A DNA stretch of 64,000 nucleotides from Poecilobothrus nobilitatus (lineage: Eukaryota; Arthropoda; Insecta; Diptera; Dolichopodidae), in assembly GCA_947095535.1 (NCBI GenBank), contig OX352773.1, positions 71,132,591 through 71,196,590 on the forward strand. Reading direction: 5' to 3'. Made by a program: the position numbers and the translations under genes. The notes under the pieces were generated by a model. It did not search any database, had not been told where the DNA came from, and saw only the letters and a program-made list of their open reading frames with translations. Below are positions 1-12,479 of the stretch, piece by piece. Within the stretch, counting starts at the first letter, position 1; each line of letters begins with the position of its first letter.

Positions 1-112
1 AAGCTTCATTTTTATATCTTGATAGGTATTCAATTAATATTATATATATCAAAAGGTTTAAAGTGTATTTAATCATTACTCTTAAATTTTTTTTTTATTT
101 CATTTTCTAATT

Positions 113-160
113 ACTTTAATTAAATTAATAAAATTACTTTTCTTTTTTTTTTCAGGTAAG
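113..160 (+). other. Putative recursive splice site (ratchet point)
   Basis: A pyrimidine tract of about 17 bases (137-153, one C in a T run) leads into CAG at 153-155. GTAAG follows directly at 156-160, so a 3' splice site and a near-consensus 5' splice site abut with no exon between them. TTAAT-type branch candidates lie at 113-130. This is the layout of ratchet points in long insect introns, where the intron is removed in steps through a zero-length exon. The same arrangement recurs on this strand at 53682. I infer that the flanking DNA is intronic and transcribed left to right. T runs are abundant here, so the tract alone is weak evidence; the juxtaposition with GTAAG is what counts. Confidence 0.55.
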
Positions 161-2300
161 AAAATTAAAAATGGTGGAAAATAATAAAAAACACTAAATA
201 ATGCAATTTATCAGTTCATAAAGGTGAAATTAATTAAGGGCCACAAAATTGAAGCTTATGGAATTTAATTCGAAAACGCTTGGTATTTTTTCAAAAAGGA
301 AATAATGCCCGTGTGCTTTAATTTGACTTCGAGAAAAATTAAAGCTTGTTTAAATAATAAAAATATGTACAATGATAAAACGAAATTAACATAAAACTGA
401 CACTTTTATAGAAGAAAAAAATTATTGTTCTTTAAATGACACTAAGTACTCAAAAGTTTTTTTTTTCAAAATAAAAAAACGGAAGCCCATATATATTGCT
501 ACTCAATATAGCTATAAGATTATTTTCTATGTCACCATCCCATTTTTACATTCTCATTCCATTTCAATAAAGAAGGTGCAGGAAGTCTCATCTTTTATCA
601 TTTTCTAATTTAAAATGACCGTGTTGATGTGGGTACACTTACATATACACTGATTAATTTTGTTTAATTGTTAAGATAATAACTTAAAGGCTTGTTGTAA
701 TAATTATTTACATCAGTATAATTTTAATCTATAAATAAACGATCCAAAAAAAAAAAAAAACTTAAGAAAACTTTTAATTAAAAGATCATAGTAAACACTT
801 TTCACCATTAATTACTATTAATCTTTAAATTTATTTACCTGAAGTCGCATGTTTTACAAAAAAAAAAACAGAAATCTCATTCTCATTTTTACAGCAATCC
901 TTTAAAAAAAAATACTACTTACCATCAACTTCTTTTACTATAGTTTAAATTTATAATAAAACGATTTATTTAAATAAAAGTCATCTTAAAGAACAACAAA
1001 AAAAAAAAGTTAAAAATCTAATTATAAAAATTAAATAAGAAAAATGAACTTGTCCTGTAATGAAATTAAACAGCATAGCATTGACACTTTTTTTTCTATT
1101 TGTTTTTGTTTTCTCTTTTGTTTTTTTTCTTTTTTCTCAATTTAAAACTTTAACCCACCATATAAGTTTTAGATTTACTAATCATGAATTGAAACAATGC
1201 TATACAAAAAAAAAAAAAAAAAAAAACAGTAAAAAAAAAAAATGAAAATTGCGTAGATCCATTGAAACATCAATGTGTCACATGACATTATTTTAGACAT
1301 TAGGTAATTTTTGTCACAATCTTTTTGTTATTTTATTTTTATTTTGATTGTTTTTTTTTTTTGTTTTTTTTTTTTTTTAAGTCAATTACTAAATCAATAA
1401 ATTTTTAAAGTTTTTAGTCAGAGTATTTATAATGGAACAAAATGAATTAAAACAAGTTCATTTTCATGAGAAAAATTTTTATATTTTTACAAATCAATGA
1501 TACCAAACTATGTATACATGTATGTGTATAATTAGAATTTTTGATCATAGATTTAAATCAATTTGAATGATTAAAATATAATATTAATTAAATTATACAT
1601 TTAAATATTTTACTTTTGTATAGGCTTTCTCTCATCTTCAATTATATACAATATATATATAATATATTATGCATATTTTATTACAAAATTATTTTATCTT
1701 AATTAAAAGATTTTTAAATAACGTATAACGTAAAGAAATATATTACAAGTATATATACTTATTACATATGTATCTTTTAATTTATTTGATAGGTGAATTA
1801 AAATTAAAACAACAAAAATCTGACATAAAAACTTAAATAGACCGATGATGTAAAAAAAAAAAATATACAACTAAAGTTAGTAAAGTTATTATGTATATGT
1901 ATATGTACAAGTATATGTATATTTGATTTGATATTTTTTTTAATTTTTTTACTTTTAATAGTTCTTAAAATGCCAAAAGCGGCATCTACTTTCAAAACAT
2001 TATGTCTGTGATTTTTTTTTTTTTTGTTTTGTTATTTCTTTTTTTTTTTTTTTATTTTTATTTTCTTATTGTTTTATTATTATTTTAGTGTAGTTACAAC
2101 ATTTCAATATCATTTACACATATACATTTATGTACATATATTCATTCTGATCCATTTTTACATGTAATAATAGATATTATAATATTTGATTACGTTTTTC
2201 GAAATAAAAAATTTTTGAAAAAATAGACTTATTAGGTTTATTTTCTTTGTTAGGCAGACATTTTGCTTATATACAAATATGCTATTACAGTTTAGATAAA
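161..2300. other. AT-rich gene-free stretch
   Basis: This holds poly(A)/poly(T) runs and short TA/CATA repeats, including a long A run at 1205-1226. A minus-strand donor-like GTAAGTAG sits near 917. No coding region, structured RNA or mobile element was recognised. The short frames at 1060-1245 and 1804-1995 are driven by homopolymers. Confidence 0.5.
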
Positions 2301-2312
2301 GGAATTGAGAAA

Positions 2313-2494
2313 TTTTTTTTTTTTTAGTTCATTTCTCTGCCACATTAATGTGAACAGAAAATTACACAGCCTTTCCTTGTCAGGCGTGGCTGTAAATGTC
2401 GTAAGGGGGCTGTAAATGTCGATTCGAAACCACACTCCCTCGGTGTTTATAGCGTATTTTATACGCTCTTACTCACTAGGCGACCGAGACCCCA
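2313..2494 (-). mobile_element. tRNA-derived SINE, copy 1
   Basis: On the minus strand the head reads GGTCTCGGTCGCCTAGTGAG. It contains a box A-like motif (2471-2483) and, about 50 bases on, a good box B-like GGTTTCGAATC (2421-2431): an internal RNA polymerase III promoter of tRNA origin. The body ends in GAAATGAACT and a poly(A) tail (poly(T) on the + strand at 2313-2325). Flanks GAATTGAGAAA (2302-2312) and GAATTCAGAAA (2495-2505) match at 10 of 11 positions and look like a target-site duplication. A 20-bp internal duplication with the core GGCTGTAAATGTCG starts at 2388 and 2408. Copies at 54664-54843 and 60957-61209 share the head. It is non-autonomous and codes for nothing. Confidence 0.72.
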
Positions 2495-2539
2495 GAATTC
2501 AGAAAAAAAAAGTCCTTCCTTTTAATTCAACATTTAAAT

Positions 2540-2665
2540 TTACCGTTATATGAAACCAAATTTACCGTTATGTGAAACTAAATTTGTACAGGATTTTGAA
2601 CGCCGTCTATTTCACGGATACTTTAAGATAGAAAATTGAAATTTTCAGAGTGATAAGAGTTTTGA
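2540..2665 (+). repeat. Dispersed repeat R3, copy 1
   Basis: It opens with a 23-bp tandem duplication of a TTTACCGTTATRTGAAAC word (2540-2585). It continues through GAACGCCGTCTATTTCACGG and a GAAAATTGAAATTTTC segment. The same order of words, more diverged, occurs at 6034-6160. Class unknown; there is no coding sequence. Confidence 0.4.
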
Positions 2666-2799
2666 GAAAGAACTTTTTGTAATTCCTCCTAGTTCTCAAC
2701 TAAAAAATTTCTAAATTATTCATAATTCAGGTGCCAGGATTTCCGTGAAAATTTTTTGAAAAAGTTAAAATACAAAAATTAAAGTTCAAACTTTATAGT

Positions 2800-4165
2800 A
2801 TGACATGAATACTAGTACTTTTTTTTCAGGATTAACGTTAAATTAAAGAAAAGTCCGTTAATTATTTTTCACAATATTTTATTATTAATCATTTTCTTCC
2901 GTTTTCTTAATTGTTTGATGTCAATATAATTTTTATCTTTAGAATGCTTTTATATTTTCGTTTTTCAAATACATCACTTTCAATATCCTTTGTTTAACAT
3001 ACTACCTTGTTGTTTTTTTTTTTGCTTGTTTTTTGTTGTACTCTTGTATAATGCCCCAAAGTCATGTAGAAATTGAATATTATTACATGAATTTCATTGA
3101 TTCATTCATTTATTACTAAACATCTCACTTTTTTGGTACCTGTTTGTCGTTTTTATACTGTTCTCCATCATTCATTGTAAGTGATCCTAATAGAAAAATA
3201 AAAAACAGTCCTCTGAATTAAACTGAATTAAACTAAATAGTTATATATGTACATATGTATATAATATAACTTAAGATTAAAGATGAACAAATGTAATAAC
3301 AAAAAAAGAGATACATTTACATATAGAAGAAAAAAAATCAACTTTTGCAACAATTTTCAGATTGTCCAACATAAAATTATAAAGTAAGTAAAACAAAAAA
3401 ATTAAAAAAAAAATTTAAAACAGAATGTGGGATCACCACCGCACTGTTGTACTTTTGCAAAATGTTAACTGCTATATAATATTTTTTTTGTTTTTCTGTT
3501 TTTGTTTTTGTTTTTTTTTTGTTTCTTTTCAATTTAGAATAAGTTGTTTTTAATGTGATTTGGTTACTTACGTACGTCTATTAAGCGCGAATACATTGCT
3601 TTGCTGTGCATTCAGCTAGTTTGCAGATGTTATTTTTTTTTTGTTTTTTTTTGTTCTGTGTGTGCGCAATCTACTTAACAATGCAATAAAACATTTTTTT
3701 TTTTGTTATTTGTTTTTTTGATCTTTATTTTATTTTTTATAGACCATTCCATGTATGTTAATATCGATTGAAATTGGTTTAAAATTGGCTCTTTTGCAAC
3801 TTTAGTTTCATTTGTTTTTTTTTGGTTGTCTTTTTTGTTTAGTTTGCATTTTGTGATTTGTTTACGTTTTTAGCCATAAGATTTTATTGTTCATGTTATA
3901 CAAACAGTATAGAACGTCCAATAATCATGTTTTAATATAAAAAAAAAAAATAAAAAAACAATTTTGCTATCAAATCGTATCAAAAAATATCTAAATGATT
4001 AAATAGTTTTTCAATTAGAGAATAGCCAATAAAGAAATATACCGTTATAACAATAACAGTAAAATTTAAATAAAATTTGAATACATTAATACAACATACA
4101 ACAACATTGAATACAACTTAATAAAATATCGCTCCAATAAATTCAATGAAATAAAACACCAAAAA
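2800..4165. other. AT-rich gene-free stretch
   Basis: Dominated by T runs interrupted by G. A poly(T)-CAG acceptor-like site lies near 2829. At 3571-3660 the minus strand shows a good donor (GTAC then GTAAGTAA) preceded by mixed-complexity sequence, possibly a noncoding exon but not supported further. No genes recognised. Confidence 0.4.
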
Positions 4166-4168
4166 TAA

Positions 4169-4717
4169 GTGTCGGGGCTTTATTTCACTTTTCTAAAATA
4201 GTTCATCTGTTTAAACTAACTTAAGTTCCCTGGAACTTATGTCTGAAGAAATAAAGTCACCTCCTCTCCCGCCTGCAAGATACTTCTACTAAAAATGTTC
4301 AATATCTTTGTAAAAAGGATATATCTTATTTTTCCTGAAGTTTTAACAAAAAATTTGAAAGGCTTTGTAAAATATCTGAAAATAGGGGTACATTTTTTTT
4401 TTTAACAAAGGTTTTAACAGAAATTTCGAATGGCTTTGTAAAATTTCTGAAAAAAAGAATATAATTTGCTTCTTCCAGAAATTTCACAAAAAAAGTTTTG
4501 GGAGTTATTCCATTTTTATTTTGGGGTATTATTAATTCACAATGTAATAAAGTCCCAAATTAATGAAAAATTGGGGTGTTAATTCATTTTTGTTTGGGGC
4601 TTTATTTCAAGTTTGTTTTTGGATATTAAATCATTATGAAATAAGACCCAAAATTTTAGGTTTTATTTGATTTTTTTTTTTTGGCTTTATTTTGTTCGGC
4701 GTTATTTCGCCCGATTA
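4169..4717. mobile_element. Non-autonomous element built from a repeated GGGGCTTTATTTC word
   Basis: The word GGGGCTTTATTTC occurs at 4173-4186 and 4597-4609. Inverted or degenerate forms are at about 4248 (GAAATAAAGTC), 4548 (TAATAAAGTCCC), 4634 (GAAATAAGACCC), 4683 (GGCTTTATTTT) and 4699 (GGCGTTATTTCGCCCG). The middle (4308-4500) is a three-unit degenerate tandem array. Both-strand repetition of one short word suggests a foldback or DNA-transposon derivative, with subterminal repeats where transposase could bind. The outer boundaries and any target duplication are unclear. Confidence 0.42.
4308..4500 (+). repeat. Degenerate tandem repeat, about 3 units of 55-71 bp
   Basis: Units begin with CTTTGTAAAA at about 4308, 4362 and 4433. 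Each runs through a GTTTTAACARAAATTT-like segment into GAAWGG. Unit length varies with AT indels. It lies inside the word-repeat element at 4169-4717. Confidence 0.45.
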
Positions 4718-5714
4718 TTGAACCAATTAAATTTTTTTTTATATGGTAAATAATTATGTATTACGTATTACAATTGTTTTGGAAGCTTAGTAATTATATT
4801 GTTAATAATTTCTATAATCTTTACTTTATTACTTAAAATTTAAGCATTTTTGAACAAGAGTTGGAAAAAATAGGAACCTCTGATGAAAAACACTAAAGAA
4901 AAACAAATTTGTGTACCCCGGGTTATAACGTCCTAATTTGTATATAGAATTGTTGGCTTAAATCTTAGTTTTTTTAAGAAATTTTGTTTAAAATAAACAT
5001 ATTTTGAATTCGAAGAGTACAAAAAATTAACTTATTAAAATATTTAAATACAAAAGAAAAGCAAATTAGTCCATCACCTTCAAAAAAACTTAAAGTGTAT
5101 CAAATCATAATAGGTATATCAAAAACTAAAATTGGAGGATCGTTAAATCTTATTAATAAATAACCCTAATTATGAATTCATTAATAATTTTTTTCTTTAT
5201 AAAATTGATAACAAACAACCAGTCGGCAGTCGGGGCCTATTCTTTTTAATTCAACATCTTATAGAAAGAAAACTATAACTTATAAGTTACTAAAATTCAT
5301 GAATGACACACAGATAGATTTTTATAGTGATAAAATGTTTTTCTTTTTTTTTCATAAGCAGTTACTATAGTGAAGAGTAAACATAACATAAAAACAAAAT
5401 GTTAAATTCAATTGAAACTTATTTCAATTCATAGTTTAAATTGATAGAATAAAAAGTAACAGAAAAACCCAAAAAAAAAAAAAAAATTGTTTAACCAAAT
5501 CAATATAATTGAATGTTGCAATTTACATCACAATATAAAATATTAAATAATAAAATTTATTTAAATACAAAACAAAAGAAAATAAGTCTATACATGTATT
5601 TCAGTATACAGATTTCAGTTTTAATTTTTGAAATTTATCTCTAAAAAGTTTAGATTTCCCAATTTTTAGCACATTTTTCTTAAAAAAAATTTAAAATATT
5701 GCTTTTTAATTTTT

Positions 5715-5890
5715 CTGTGTCCGTTAGTTTGTCCGTCTGTTTAGAAAACTAATATATATACCGCTTAAGATATACCAAGGATATTTTAATCTTACATCTA
5801 TTGGTTTCTTAAAACAATTAATGTTGTAGAATAATTTTTTTATGTAGGTCCCGCACCCTTTACGCAATTACAGCGTCTCAAATTTTGAAA
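5715..5890 (+). repeat. Dispersed repeat R2, copy 1
   Basis: It shares an ordered set of words with 27805-27985 (same strand) and 14296-14440 (opposite strand). These are a GTCCGT/GTCTGT-rich start, ACCG.TTAAG, GATATTTTAA, then AATAATTTTTTT followed by GTAGGTCCC and TTACGCAATTACAGC. Divergence is high, so this is an old family. No coding capacity was seen; class unknown. Confidence 0.5.
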
Positions 5891-6033
5891 TAGTTCAATT
5901 TTCAAAAGCGTGTATGTGACAGATTCTTGCTTAACATTTTTTCAATTAAAAAACACCAAACGACACAACATTAGTTAGTTTAGTATTTAATTAATATTAA
6001 AATGATACAATTGTTTGCATTTTAATATTTACA

Positions 6034-6160
6034 TTTGCCGTTATGTGAAAAATGTGAAGACAAAATTTTACAAAATGTCGCTTCCTTCATAACTGCTGTA
6101 CGGTTTTAGTTAGAATTTTGAAATTTTAACAGAAGTGAGATCTTTAGAATTAGAAGAAAG
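6034..6160 (+). repeat. Dispersed repeat R3, copy 2
   Basis: TTTGCCGTTATGTGAAA at 6034-6050 is followed by an AACTGCTGTACGG region and a TTTTGAAATTTTAACAG segment, in the same order as at 2540-2665. It lies about 150 bases after R2 copy 1, so the two may be parts of one larger decayed element. Confidence 0.38.
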
Positions 6161-6829
6161 TAGTAGAAAAATATTTTGGTTTCTTTGGTTTTTAAAGAAC
6201 TATTAGCTAAATTATTAATTAGGTATAATAATTTAAAATTGAAAATTGAATTGAAAATTTTCTCTTGATATTCCACGACTTTTTTCTTACTTATAAAATT
6301 CGGAGAAAATTTACAAATTTTTATGATACAAGTCACAGTATTTTAAACAGTTTTTATTGTCTTTTGCGAAATGTGCGACTTTAAAAATCTTTATTTTGAC
6401 AATTTGCCTTGTTTTTTCAATTTTAGGTTAAAAAATTTAATAACTCCGAAATTTAACGTAATATTCTAAACTTACAAGAAGTGACAATGAAAATAAATTT
6501 CAAAGACAATGTTATGGATCTTAAATTAAATTTTTTTCAAGACTTAATTAATAATTTTCCAAATTCAAATTCAACTTTTGATTTTACTTTGCATTGTAAA
6601 ACCTTTCATAAAATTAAAAACGTTTTTTTTTCATTTAAAAAAAAAAAATATATGAATTATTGTTGTTTAATTTAATTTGCAAAAAGATTAATTTGATTTG
6701 TAAAAAGATTAATTTGATTGCGGCTTATTTTGAAAATGTACAAAAAAAAAATGTTCTTCAAATCTTCAAAAACTGTTTTCTTCTTACATAATTGGGTAGT
6801 TCCTAAGAAAATAAACTATTATTAATATA

Positions 6830-7133
6830 CAGGGTGATTCTCTCTTCATCTTAAATATTTATATGGTGTATTTGAGGGACCAAAATAAACACAAAATTAT
6901 TTTTTTTTTTTTAAATGCTCATAATTTTTGAATCGGAAATACTGGTCAATCTAAAATAGGGAAATACGAAACTTTTACTTTTTTTACTTACATTTAAATT
7001 TAAAACAAAAAAATAGAAAAAATTCTGACCATGTATCAAACTTAAAAAGACATTTTATAAATATTAAAGTAGTTCTATAAATATTTAAAACCGAACCTAT
7101 AAATTTTTAAGAGCGAAACAAAATCACCGTGTG
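6830..7133. mobile_element. MITE with CAGGGTG-type imperfect inverted ends
   Basis: The left end CAGGGTGATTC starts at 6830 after TA. The right end, read on the minus strand, is CACACGGTGATTTT ending at 7133 before TA. About 35 bases of each end align imperfectly (GGTGATT, then CTTAAAWATTTATA). The length is about 304 bp with no reading frame. The TA flanks suggest a Tc1/mariner-like TA target, but TA is common here. The ends match the other CAGGGTG elements at 23371-24000 and 58031-58599. Confidence 0.5.
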
Positions 7134-10009
7134 TATATAGTTAAAATATATGACAAGAAAACTTGCACTTAAAATGGAAATCATTTTTCTTAAATTTAAA
7201 ACGGTTTATTAACAATAGTAGGGTATAATAATATTTAATTATTATATTGTAACTATTAAAGGACGCAATATTATATATGAAAGATCTGATTTTATTAAAT
7301 ACTAATACAAAAAAAAATAGCATTTGCATTATTAAAATTCACATCATACATCACATTCCACATCATAGTACCTACCTACATATTATATACATCGTTTTAT
7401 TAAAATCAATTTTCGTAACTTGTTGTTAACTTGTTTAAATTTAAATTACGAAATTTTTATAATGGTTTTATAATATAGATTTATTTTAATTTGTACTTTA
7501 TTATAATAATAACTGATCAAGATATCAAATTAAATCTTTATTACTAAACTCAATTTATTATTTAGATATAATATAATAATAAAAAATAAAATATAAATAG
7601 AAAATATTTTTTATAAAATAAAAAAAATCAAAAAAAAAAAATCTTAACATAATCATAATTTATGGTATCAAATTTTCATACATATGCCGTTTTACTTTAA
7701 GCGAAATTTAAGTGATTTTTAAGCTGATAGTTAACTATTAGCAATTAATAACTTGATGAAATGTAATTAAATAAAAAGAAAAACATAAGAATTAATAAAA
7801 TTTAAATTAATTACAATAAAATAAAAAAAACCAAACAAAATCATAATTACAAAATCACTTTTGTGACTAAAGCACAATTTTTACTTCAGGTGCTTATCTT
7901 GTGATTATTTCACCTAAATACATTAAGTCTTAAAAGTATTTTTTATCTTATTTTAGAAAAAATTAAAAAGTATCTTCATAGATATAGTTTTAGCCAGCTA
8001 ACTGGAAATGCAAAAACAAAATTTGTTTATTTTATTTCTTGTAGGTGTATTTGAAAATCTTGAAAGATACTATAAGAAGATTGTCGCGCAAATATAGTTG
8101 CTATAGTTAATCAACTGGGACATTTCTCTGCCAAACAAACCGAAGAAGGTTTAAAATGATATATTAGTAAGAAAATTTTCTTATTTTCCTATTTGATAAT
8201 CATATATTTTTTAAATATAATTTTTGTCAATTTTTACGAGCACTTACACTGGTTGACATTTTTAACATTAAGGATGAGAAATGATTTAAAAATGATTTAA
8301 GAAATACAAATCCAGATTCAAATGATTCAAGTAAAAAATATGCTATTTCACTCTAAACTTCAATTTTTACTTCATTTTTTGGTATAGACCTTTACTTCCC
8401 TTCCCTTTTAAAAGCGCAAATTTCAAACTCTATATATCAAAGCCCATGGACCCTATGACGTTTTTAATTACTATCTGTTTTTATGTATTGTACATATTAT
8501 TTCTATTTTTTTTTTATTTAATTCTTAATATTAATTTTAAACCTAATAGTGATAATATACCTATATGCAAAACAAATATATAATATACCTATACGCAAAA
8601 AAAAATTTTCAACGTCAATTTTTCGCATCTATTTTACAACTATTTAAAAGACGCGGTTACATTGTATTGACGACATTTTTTCCTACTGTTTTTTTTTTTC
8701 TTTACTAAGTACCTATATTTACAATAACTTCATTTTATAGTTATTTGACATGTAACAAATAAATTACTTAAATGAATTTTCAATTATTTTTATTTCCCTA
8801 AAAATAAGAAAATTGTTTTTTTTTTGTTTTTACTGAGAAAAAATGAAAAAAAAGAAAAAACAAAATAAAAATTTTCCTAATTGTTATATTTCTTATTTTT
8901 CTTTAAGAATCATCAATAGAAAGAGATAGAAAATATTTTAAATAAATAAATGTCAAAATAATAAAATGTAAACTTGACAACCAATCAGTTAATTATTTGA
9001 TTACATTGAATAGACAGATGTTTAAATGACACCGCCACATTATATTATTACATATTATATGTATAATACATATGTATGCATGTATGTATTATATAAATTT
9101 AAAATTAATACTAATAATGATGCCACTATACATGATGCTACTTATTAGACTACTATTGCCGCCGACATACGGTCAGAATTTTTTGTTTTTCTGTTTTTTT
9201 TTTTTTTTGGATACAAAATGTAAGTAAGTAAAAAAAAAAAAATTAAAAGTTTTTAACTTACCATTTACGTACTTTCATTTCTATTTCTATCTCTTTTATT
9301 CACTTTAAAGATTTTTTTTTTGAGTAAAAGGTATAAAAGTTACACAAAATTAACAAAAAAAAAAAAACAGAAAAGAAAAAGTTAAGTTTTACAATGTCAA
9401 CATTGACATTTTCTTGTCGTTAGGTCGTTTTTCTTTCAACATTGTTTTTGGCGCTGAATTTGTTTTTGTTTTTTTTTTGTTTTTTTTATATGTGTATGTC
9501 TGATGTATGTCATCTATGAAATGCAGTGCGCCTTTCTTTCATTACTTCTCTTATTGAAGTTTAATATTGATCAAGAAAATATTCTAAAAAATTTTTGTTT
9601 TTTTTTAATCAGTTAATGTTTCATTTGAGAAAAAAATTCTTATATACATATAATATGTATATTATATACTTTAAAAAAGTAATAAAAAACAAATTATACG
9701 CATTTTGTTGAATAGTTATTAGTTTTTTAAAGTATTTTAATTATTTTAATTCAATTTATTTATTTTTTATTTTACAAATTTCCGAAATAATTAAAGAAAT
9801 TAAATTGAATAAAATTGAATAATTAATTAAACATTATTTACATAAGTACATATGTACATACATAACATACATTTTTGTTTATATAACATTTAATTAAATA
9901 TTTATTTTTAAAAAATGTTGATAAAGTGATTTTGTTTTTAAAAAAGATATTCTTAAAATGAAAATTGAGTATAGATTCTGGGAAAAAATTTATATTAATT
10001 GTGTATATA

Positions 10010-10059
<50 letters not shown>

Positions 10060-10623
10060 TAATTGTGTATATAATTTTTCCGCCAAACATAAAAAAAGAT
10101 TTTTAAATAATTTTTAAAATTGTTAAGTTGATAAATTTCGGAATTGACACAATAAATTTAGTAAACAAATTTTCGAAAACCAAGAAAATTATACAATACT
10201 ATGAGATTTTAACTGGGTACCATAAAATTCTTTATAATTAGATCTTCAAAACTCTTTAGATTCTATAATTGTCTGTAATAAAACTTTAAATTTTAATTCT
10301 ACAAAGAAATATAAAAATGTATTTTCTTTAGCTCTTTTATTAATTGTTAGTTGTTTGAGACTTCTTAATTCTAAGATAAAATCATCATATATTACATGTT
10401 TCGAAATATAAGTTTCATTTAAATATAATATGACCAATCAAATACCATGCTATAGTCAATCTGTTTACTATTTTTCTGAGTTGCACTTATATTTTTCCAA
10501 TTTAATTTGTATCTGAGTTTTAATCATATTTTTCACAAGTGACGTTTTTAAATAACGTTGACTACAGTATTTACCACAATTTAACGTGCATTCTTTATAA
10601 TTTTACAAAATAATATTCAAAAT
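7134..10623. other. AT-rich gene-free stretch
   Basis: Mostly A/T filler with simple repeats. A good 3' splice-site-like sequence ends at 8044: a CTAAC branch motif at 7998-8002, a T-rich tract, then TTGTAG. It is followed by 22 open codons before TAA, too short to call. A 34-bp tandem duplication with the word ATACCTATAYGCAAAA lies near 8555-8605. A minus-strand donor AATG/GTAAGTT lies near 9258. No gene was recognised. Confidence 0.4.
9991..10075. repeat. (TA)n microsatellite flanked by a 21-bp direct repeat
   Basis: A TA run at about 10012-10054 lies between two exact copies of a 21-base sequence starting TATATTAATTGTG (9991-10011 and 10055-10075). The run could have expanded inside a duplicated segment, or been inserted with duplication of its target. 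Confidence 0.7.
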
Positions 10624-10632
10624 ATAATATTA

Positions 10633-10885
10633 GGGTTGGCAATGAAATCCCCAAGCCAAAATCACAATGATAAAATCGCCAAAAATAACATTCCCAAAAA
10701 AAAAAACCCCGAAAAGCAAAATCCCCAACAAAGAGAAAAATCACTGACTAAATAATAAATACTCTGGAAAAAGGAAATACCCTGCTTTTATATCCAACTC
10801 TAAAAACTTTCCTAATTCAGAATCTCGAATATACATATAGGTACATACATATATAACTATTTTTTAGGGATTTTGTACGTATGCC
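10633..10885. mobile_element. Foldback-type non-autonomous DNA element with 9-bp target duplication
   Basis: ATAATATTA flanks the element exactly on both sides (10624-10632 and 10886-10894). The left arm (GGGTTGGCAATGAAATCCCC) repeats the word AAATCCCC several times. The right end on the minus strand reads GGCATACG, then AAAATCCCTA. A module at about 10768-10830 (CTCTGGAAAAAGG then CCAACTCTAAAAA on the + strand) also occurs inside the larger element at 36900-37624, linking the two. An 8-9-bp target duplication would suit the hAT superfamily. AT-rich flanks make a chance match possible, but nine exact bases are fair support. Confidence 0.52.
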
Positions 10886-11663
10886 ATAATATTATATTCA
10901 TATAAGTATTTAACAGAAAAGTTACTAACGGCTAAAATGACAAATTAATGTTAAACTAAAATAGGATGTTAATAGTAAAACCTTTCTGATAATATTACGC
11001 ACAAAGACCAGTGTCAACTTGGGTCCTGGATCATCATCACAAAAAATACATAATGAAAAAATTAATACTTTGTTAACCTATTTTTTTTTTTATATTCTTA
11101 TAAACATAGTTTTTCTTTTATCTAATTTTTAATTTAAAAAATTTTTCTCGTACTATTTTTAAAAGATCATTAAACTCAAGCTAATAATAATAATTATGAC
11201 ATTTTTTTCTATTCTTCTTTTTTTTTTTTTTTTCATTTTTGTAATTTTTTATACAATAATTTTAATTAATTAATTAATTAATTTTGTAGTAATAGAAAAA
11301 TAGTAAAAAAAGCACTGATTTATTATTAATTTTTAGTCATTGTTGTTAGTAATATTAAATTTAATTATAATACTTTTAGTTATTAATACTTATAAGAATT
11401 AAAACATAAAACCAAAGGGGCTAGTGACTGATTTAATTACGAAACCAACACCAATACTATATTAATTCAAAAATGAAAAAAAAAAAAAAAAGTAATGAAA
11501 GTCTGAAAAATTTTCAAATAATATTGTTAAAGGTTTCTCAACTTTGTTTTTAGCATATTTTCAAAAACAAAAAAAAAAATTAAATTATTTGTTTCACTAT
11601 ATTCGTCTGTCAGGAAAATCTCAAAATAAATAACTTTTTTTTGCGTACTACATCAGTTTTTAC

Positions 11664-11920
11664 ACGTCGTTTGTGGAATCAGATACTGTAGCATATGTTT
11701 CCCAAAGAAATTTTTTTTTTCAAATTTCCTTACACATCCTACAAAACCTTAAATTTTCTTAAATCTCACTTTTCCAAAAATCCTCGGCTAGTTCCTTATC
11801 CCATAAACCAAATTTTACGTTTGACGTTCACGTTAAACTCCTATGGTGGGTTAAAGTCCAACACTATCCGAAAGAATCAATTCTTGTGGGTGACTTTTAA
11901 TGTTTTTCATCGATCCTAGC
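11664..11920 (+). repeat. Dispersed repeat R1, copy 1
   Basis: Homologous to 52950-53268 (same orientation) and 41331-41622 (inverted). The clearest shared block is GGTTAAAGTCCAACAC at about 11848, followed by a CATCGATCC end. A methionine-initiated 74-codon frame (11695-11919) lies entirely inside it and is not conserved in the other copies, so I do not call it a gene. The repeat probably derives from a retroelement 3' region or a DNA element; its class is unassigned. Confidence 0.6.
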
Positions 11921-12258
11921 AAAAAAAAAATGAAAAAAAAAATGTCCGATACGTTGCAGAACTAAAAACTTCAAATGGTTTATATCTATTAAATATAATT
12001 TTAATGTGAATCACACTAAACCTCAGAAAATTTCCTAATCTTTACAAACCAAGATGAAATTTAATAAATATAATTTTTATTAATTTTTATAATTTCATAT
12101 TGCAAAAAAAAGTATTTTGTAAAACTTTGTACACTCGTCTTACCGAATGGTCTTAAGTTAGAAACATGTTTACAGAATGGGAAACATTTTTAAGAATACT
12201 TCAGTACTTCAAAAATTTTTATTCTCTTCGGCTTAAGAGATAAAAGTACCTAATCAAA

Positions 12259-12306
12259 GTGTGATAATTAAGTGAACAATCAAGAGTGACAATTAAGTGG
12301 ACAAGT
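12259..12306 (+). repeat. Two-unit tandem repeat, about 26 bp
   Basis: Two adjacent units share the pattern AGTG, ACAATTAAGTG and ACAA with a few substitutions. The surrounding frame at 12286-12474 has no other support. Confidence 0.4.
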
Positions 12307-12479
12307 GGAAAATCAATCTTAATTTGTCACAATTTTTTCGTCAATAAAAAAAACTACAAAATTTTGATAAAAATGTGCTCTTTTAAAAACCTTTGTTTTA
12401 CATACTGCCTTGTTTTATTATGTTTTTCTTCTCTTTCTTACAATTTAATACATTTTATATTTGCGGTTTTGTAGTTATA

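Noticed and set aside
8045..8110. Exon after CTAAC branch and TTGTAG, 21 residues then stop
   Set aside because: Good acceptor but a very short open frame and no polyadenylation context that stands out from background.
11695..11919. 74-codon + strand frame starting MFPKEIFFF
   Set aside because: Entirely within repeat R1; the frame is not kept in the other two copies.
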